Source: Corynebacterium casei LMG S-19264
GTDB lineage: Bacteria; Actinomycetota; Actinomycetes; Mycobacteriales; Mycobacteriaceae
Assembly (NCBI RefSeq): GCF_000550785.1
Contig: NZ_CP004350.1
Location: forward strand, 786,009-850,008
Direction of reading: 5' to 3'
DNA length: 64,000 bases
A model generated the notes under the pieces. It did no database searches, was not told the origin of the DNA, and saw nothing but the letters and a program-made list of their open reading frames with translations. Positions 61,560-64,000 of this stretch are shown here, one piece after another (positions within the stretch are counted from its first letter, which is position 1; each line of letters begins with the position of its first letter). The position numbers and the translations under genes were made by a program.

Positions 61560-62912
61560 ATGGGTATTGCAGCACTGCTTGTGTTCATCGCGGTAACAGT
61601 CGTGATGAACACAGTTATCAAAAGAGATATTTCTGAATCTCTTGTCGTAGCTCTTTTAGCTACGGCACTTCTAGGTGGCGCTGATGCGCCGCAGCTTTTG
61701 GGCAACGCATTGGTTACGGCTGCTCAGTCGGAAGTTACCTTTGCGGGCATGGCATTCGTGTTCATGGGAATCGTTGTTCAAGCCACGGGACTTATTGACC
61801 GACTAATCGAAATTTTGAATTCCATTTTTGGACGACTTCGCGGTGGAGCAGCTTACGTTTCTACATTGTCCTCCGCGATGATCGGGTTGATCGCTGGTTC
61901 GACGGCAGGTAACTCGGCAACCGTTGGATCGGTGACGATTCCATGGATGAAAAAGACTGGTTGGTCATCGGAACGAGCTGCAACCTTGGTTGCGGGCAAT
62001 TCGGGTCTGGGCGTTGCACTGCCGCCAAACTCAACTATGTTCATTATTTTGGCACTACCAGCTGCATCTGGTGCATCCGCATCGTCGGTGTATGTTGCCT
62101 TGGCGTGTGGTGGAGCATACGCGGTGTTGTATCGCATGCTTGTAGTGTTCTACTGGTCTCGAAAGTTCAAGATCGAAGCGACTCCGCACGAGTCTATGAA
62201 ACCATTCTCGCAAGCATGGAAGGAAGGCTGGCGTTCGCCTTCAATCTTCTTGGGGATCATCATCCCGGTACTTCTGACGATTGGCCCGCTTGCTGGATAC
62301 CTTGGGAAAGAAGCCATTATCGGGGAAGACGGCGTTGGTGCAATCTCGATTATTGTTTGGGTGCCGATTCTTATTACCGCGATTGCGCTGATTGAAGGTG
62401 CGAACCGCATTCGTTTGAACAATATTCAGTTCAAAGCGCAGCTTCGACGTGATTCACACCAGTTTGCGACGGTGGGAATTTCATTGTTCGCAGCCTTGGC
62501 TGCTGCGACAATCATGGAAGAGCTTGGAGTCGGCGGCCAGCTCTCCGGTCTTCTCGACTCTATGAATTTGCCTCGCTGGATCATGCTTATTGCGGTTGCG
62601 ATTTTGGCAGTGCTTGTGGCAACTCCACTGTCGTCGACCGCGACAGCTGCTGCCGTTGGTGCACCGGCAGTTGCTGCTCTTACTGTTGTCGGTTTGGATC
62701 CAACTTTGGCAATTGTTGTTGTGCTGCTGTGTACGTCTACGGAAGGAGCATCACCGCCTGTTGGCGCTCCTATCTACTTGTCGGCTGCAATGGCAGATGC
62801 AGATCCGCCAAAGATGTTTGTTCCGCTCATCATCTATTTCGTTCTTCCAATGATGGCGTTGGCCTGGGTGGTTGGTATGGAATGGCTACCGATTTACGTA
62901 CCCGCAAGTTAA
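61560..62912 (+). CDS. TRAP-type large permease (DctM-like)
   Basis: The 450-residue protein has about eleven hydrophobic segments and the DctM/ion-transporter pattern, including GLIAGSTAGNSATVGSVTIP, ERAATLVAGNSGLGVALPPN and CTSTEGASPPVGAPIYLSAA. TRAP large subunits move organic acids with sodium but need a binding protein and a small subunit. No DctP gene is present, only a tiny membrane protein gene after it. The ATG at 61560 follows GAGGCAGG; a TTG at 61548 is also in frame. The substrate is unknown, perhaps a dicarboxylate product of the neighbouring pathway. Confidence 0.72.
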   Translation: MGIAALLVFIAVTVVMNTVIKRDISESLVVALLATALLGGADAPQLLGNALVTAAQSEVTFAGMAFVFMGIVVQATGLIDRLIEILNSIFGRLRGGAAYVSTLSSAMIGLIAGSTAGNSATVGSVTIPWMKKTGWSSERAATLVAGNSGLGVALPPNSTMFIILALPAASGASASSVYVALACGGAYAVLYRMLVVFYWSRKFKIEATPHESMKPFSQAWKEGWRSPSIFLGIIIPVLLTIGPLAGYLGKEAIIGEDGVGAISIIVWVPILITAIALIEGANRIRLNNIQFKAQLRRDSHQFATVGISLFAALAAATIMEELGVGGQLSGLLDSMNLPRWIMLIAVAILAVLVATPLSSTATAAAVGAPAVAALTVVGLDPTLAIVVVLLCTSTEGASPPVGAPIYLSAAMADADPPKMFVPLIIYFVLPMMALAWVVGMEWLPIYVPAS

Positions 62913-62942
62913 GCGAAAATTGTGAGAGATAAGGAATCAGGA

Positions 62943-63185
62943 ATGAAATCAGTCTTTAAATTCTTCCAGGTGCTGTTTTATGTGTTTATGGTGCTTTTCC
63001 TAATCGGAGGAGCTGCAATCGTCATTATCCAAACTTTTGGAATCGTGACAGCCTCCGGTGGGACCGTTACGGGTGTAAATGAGTGGTTGAGCCCTTGGGT
63101 ATTTAGCTGTGCGACGGCTTGTGCGGTATGCGCTTTCGTGTTGAACTACTCAAAAGATATGGTGAAGCCGACAGAAGAGGAATAA
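62943..63185 (+). CDS. small two-helix membrane protein, partner of the TRAP permease
   Basis: The 80-residue protein has two hydrophobic segments (FFQVLFYVFMVLFLIGGAAI with more following, and WVFSCATACAVCAFVL) and an acidic tail (KPTEEE). It starts 30 bases after the permease with AAGGA before the ATG. It is much shorter than a standard four-helix DctQ subunit but sits where one belongs, so it may be a reduced form of it. I do not recognise the family. Confidence 0.55.
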   Translation: MKSVFKFFQVLFYVFMVLFLIGGAAIVIIQTFGIVTASGGTVTGVNEWLSPWVFSCATACAVCAFVLNYSKDMVKPTEEE

Positions 63186-63194
63186 CGCGAAATA

Positions 63195-63965
63195 CTACGC
63201 GAAGAGGTTCCAAATTCGTTCAACTTCTGACTCCAGGCTTGGTAATTCGCTGGAATCATCGGGATGATTCGATTGGCTGCGATTGGCTGCGATAGCTTGG
63301 CGCAGAAGTAGCTTCCCGGTTGCCGTAATATGCTCTGACATCGTTGTAAAGGCAAGTTCTGAATCCTGTGATTCGATGGCCTGAATAATGGGGACGTGTT
63401 CGGAGTGCACCTGATCCAGCGTTCGATATTGCCGCACGGTGGATGTTGACAGGATCCTGGTGTGAGCGCGAAGCTGCGCCAGGATCTTTGCACCGCGTTT
63501 CGATCTTCCTGCTGCTAACACTTGCTCGTGCAATAGTTGATCCCAATGGAAGAAGGCTGCTTCATCAGCTTTCTCAGAAGCCTGCACCATGAGTGATAAC
63601 AGTTTGTTCATGTCTTCAATTTGCTCGGGGGTCCGCAATTTAGCCGCGCGCGATGTCGCGGCGGGTTCAATTGCTAACCTCAACGCGAAGATTTCAGAAA
63701 CTTCCTCAGGCTTAGTCTTGATGATTCGGAATCCGCGATTTCGGACAAATTCGATTAGACCAGCCTCTTCAAGTCTTAAAAGCCCCTCGCGTACTGGGGA
63801 GCGTGAAATCTTGAGCATTTCAGCAAGTTGATACACGGAATACCAGGATTCGGTGTCCATCTCTCCTGACTGAACTGAATCGCGTACAAAGTCCATGACT
63901 TGGGATGACAGAGACTGACTCTGTTCTGGTACGCCCGAAGCGTGAAAGTTTGCTCGAAAATCCAA
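63195..63965 (-). CDS. GntR-family regulator, FadR/FCD type
   Basis: The 256-residue protein has a winged helix (SVYQLAEMLKISRSPVREGL, then LIEFVRNRGFRIIKT) and an FCD domain (HWDQLLHEQVLAAGRSKRGA, then VHSEHVPIIQAI and MSEHITATGKLLL with metal-type histidines). It converges on the small membrane gene, so it probably controls the TRAP-type genes, perhaps through GTGATTCCAATCAC. The start is a TTG at 63965 with AGGA 7 bases upstream and a TATAAT box close behind. Confidence 0.82.
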   Translation of the reverse strand: MDFRANFHASGVPEQSQSLSSQVMDFVRDSVQSGEMDTESWYSVYQLAEMLKISRSPVREGLLRLEEAGLIEFVRNRGFRIIKTKPEEVSEIFALRLAIEPAATSRAAKLRTPEQIEDMNKLLSLMVQASEKADEAAFFHWDQLLHEQVLAAGRSKRGAKILAQLRAHTRILSTSTVRQYRTLDQVHSEHVPIIQAIESQDSELAFTTMSEHITATGKLLLRQAIAANRSQSNHPDDSSELPSLESEVERIWNLFA

Positions 63966-63976
63966 TGCTGATTCCT

Positions 63977-63982
63977 ATTATA
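63977..63982 (-). promoter_or_regulatory. -10 box of the terminal GntR gene
   Basis: On the minus strand TATAAT lies 11 bases before the TTG start, so the message would have a very short leader. The -35 box would fall at the window edge and cannot be judged. Confidence 0.5.
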
Positions 63983-64000
63983 ATTGTGTCCGTTGTATGT

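Noticed and set aside
1..64000. tRNA, rRNA or riboswitch genes
   Set aside because: I saw no cloverleaf, rRNA core or recognised riboswitch consensus on either strand while reading; weak or unusual RNAs could be missed without covariance searches.

Overview
The window looks like chromosome (possibly with integrated plasmid pieces) of a Corynebacterium. The main signs are a PucR-type regulator divergent from gabT, an actinobacterial-order ribose operon (rbsR-A-C-B-K-D), corynebacterial-style BCCT and SLC13-like carriers, mixed ATG/GTG/TTG starts with AAGGAGG-type ribosome sites, and moderate GC content. The C. ammoniagenes/stationis/casei group is my best guess, but that is inference from gene content and not from a marker gene.

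Region 1 (1-33 kb) is an accessory patchwork of insertion sequences, broken genes and defence genes. It opens with an ornithine-cyclodeaminase-like gene, then decayed remnants that resemble a phosphonate-catabolism cluster (GntR/UTRA regulator, phosphonatase-like HAD hydrolase, zinc alcohol dehydrogenase), and a BCCT osmolyte carrier. Next come an IS3 element of the IS407 type with a textbook -1 slippery heptamer, a secreted WHH-type nuclease toxin with a DUF1963 immunity gene, a serine resolvase, a phospholipase-A2-like gene, a very GC-rich foreign block (MFS plus truncated ABC exporter) cut by a second IS3, a 5'-truncated MFS gene and an acetyltransferase. An IS256 element follows with a clean 8-bp target duplication. 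The defence core is a Gabija-like gajA-gajB pair, an Abi/HEPN gene, an IS110 element carrying an extra C-terminal XRE helix-turn-helix, another IS256, and an AbiE toxin-antitoxin operon with two 35-bp palindromic operators. The block ends with a PLD-DEAD-DUF3427 helicase (frameshifted near its end) that overlaps a MutT-like gene.

Region 2 (33-43 kb) holds the complete ribose uptake and phosphorylation operon with a perfect 18-bp RbsR-type operator, an SLC13/ArsB-like permease, and a compact, AT-richer three-gene operon. That operon encodes a CorA-fold membrane protein lacking the GMN motif, a cupin-NUDIX fusion and an HD phosphohydrolase. Its gene overlaps and effector-plus-nucleotide-hydrolase make-up suggest a nucleotide-signalling stress or defence module, and it is the best candidate here for an undescribed system.

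Region 3 (43-64 kb) is catabolic: gabR-like/gabT, an amino-acid permease, a TPP decarboxylase-like enzyme with a ureohydrolase and XRE-cupin regulator (probably guanidino-acid or agmatine breakdown feeding GABA), a sodium/solute symporter, an aminotransferase, an orphan binding protein and a sodium:alanine-type symporter. A GntR regulator sits beside an operon of FAD oxidase, HglS (2-oxoadipate dioxygenase/decarboxylase) and ALDH7-type aminoadipate-semialdehyde dehydrogenase. This matches the pipecolate/D-lysine to 2-hydroxyglutarate route. The identical palindrome GTTATCGATAAC lies in both promoters flanking the GntR gene. The window ends with a TRAP-type large permease, a tiny membrane partner and a second FadR-like GntR regulator.
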